This document shows positions 14,096-14,150 of a stretch of DNA of 14,150 nt, piece by piece. Below the pieces are notes generated by a model, which saw only the letters and a program-made list of their open reading frames with translations, had not been told where the DNA came from and searched no databases. The DNA comes from Aureispira sp964445645 (GTDB taxonomy: Bacteria; Bacteroidota; Bacteroidia; Chitinophagales; Saprospiraceae): positions 1 to 14,150 of the forward strand of contig CAYULH010000132.1 of the NCBI GenBank assembly GCA_964445645.1, in the 5' to 3' direction. The position numbers and the translations under genes are program-made. Every line of letters starts with the position of its first letter. Position 1 is the first letter of the stretch.

Positions 14096-14150
14096 GGGCT
14101 GTTAAGTTCTAAATTTTCTAGTTTTTACACAGTGGTTTTAAGAACCCCGA
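14096..14150 (+). repeat. Partial second copy of the inverted-repeat element, cut by the window end
   Basis: GGGCTGTTAAGTTCT (14096-14110) is identical to the reverse complement of 6156-6170. GCTGTTAAGTTCTAA (14098-14112) is identical to 5931-5945. It begins directly after the helicase stop codon. The window ends in AACCCCGA (14143-14150), which matches the start of the hairpin-tail unit. This is likely the left end of another member of the same family. Confidence 0.5.

Overview
The window is ordinary chromosomal DNA from a Gram-negative member of the Bacteroidota, most likely a marine-type Saprospiria/Lewinella/Aureispira-like lineage (the phylum is well supported, the lower rank is a guess). 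The grounds are a secreted protease with a type IX secretion (T9SS) C-terminal domain of the YPNP type, a Cys-bounded 'GCMDSTALNF' motif common in exported Bacteroidota proteins, a lipid A gene (lpxB), weak or absent Shine-Dalgarno sequences, AT-rich spacers, and short interspersed 'CCCGAAGGG' hairpin repeats.

Layout. 144-2456 (+) is a secreted subtilisin-like protease. It converges on, and overlaps by the stop codons with, a minus-strand pair: oligopeptidase B (ptrB, 4897-2786) followed 3 bp later by an SMR-type small drug-efflux protein (2782-2453). A deoxynucleoside kinase (5721-5098, -) comes next. A gene-free stretch of about 600 bp (5722-6330) is packed with repeats. A probable minus-strand operon follows: SDR oxidoreductase (9525-8815), kynureninase (8774-7443) and lpxB (7446-6331), the last two overlapping by 4 bp. 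An AT-rich spacer of 350 bp contains a probable terminator for the next minus-strand gene, a Maf nucleotide pyrophosphatase (10454-9876). Divergent from maf is a plus-strand series: a NADAR-domain protein (10667-11257), a small unrecognised membrane protein (11266-11637), the GTPase Era (11703-12599) and a DEAD-box RNA helicase with a long basic tail (12776-14095).

The genes are mostly housekeeping: peptide breakdown (subtilase, PtrB), nucleotide salvage and sanitation (dNK, Maf), envelope lipid A synthesis (LpxB), tryptophan/kynurenine catabolism (KynU), and ribosome/RNA maintenance (Era, DEAD-box helicase). I see no CRISPR array, transposase, phage gene, rRNA or tRNA.

The most unusual part is the repeat block at about 5822-6310. 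It has a nested architecture: a 13-bp perfect inverted repeat (5931-5943 / 6156-6168) encloses four copies of a hairpin-plus-tail unit arranged two forward, two reverse. It looks like a non-coding MITE/REP-like element. Its terminal motif recurs at 14096-14112, immediately behind the helicase gene, and the last bases of the window look like the start of another hairpin unit, so a second copy probably begins at the right edge.
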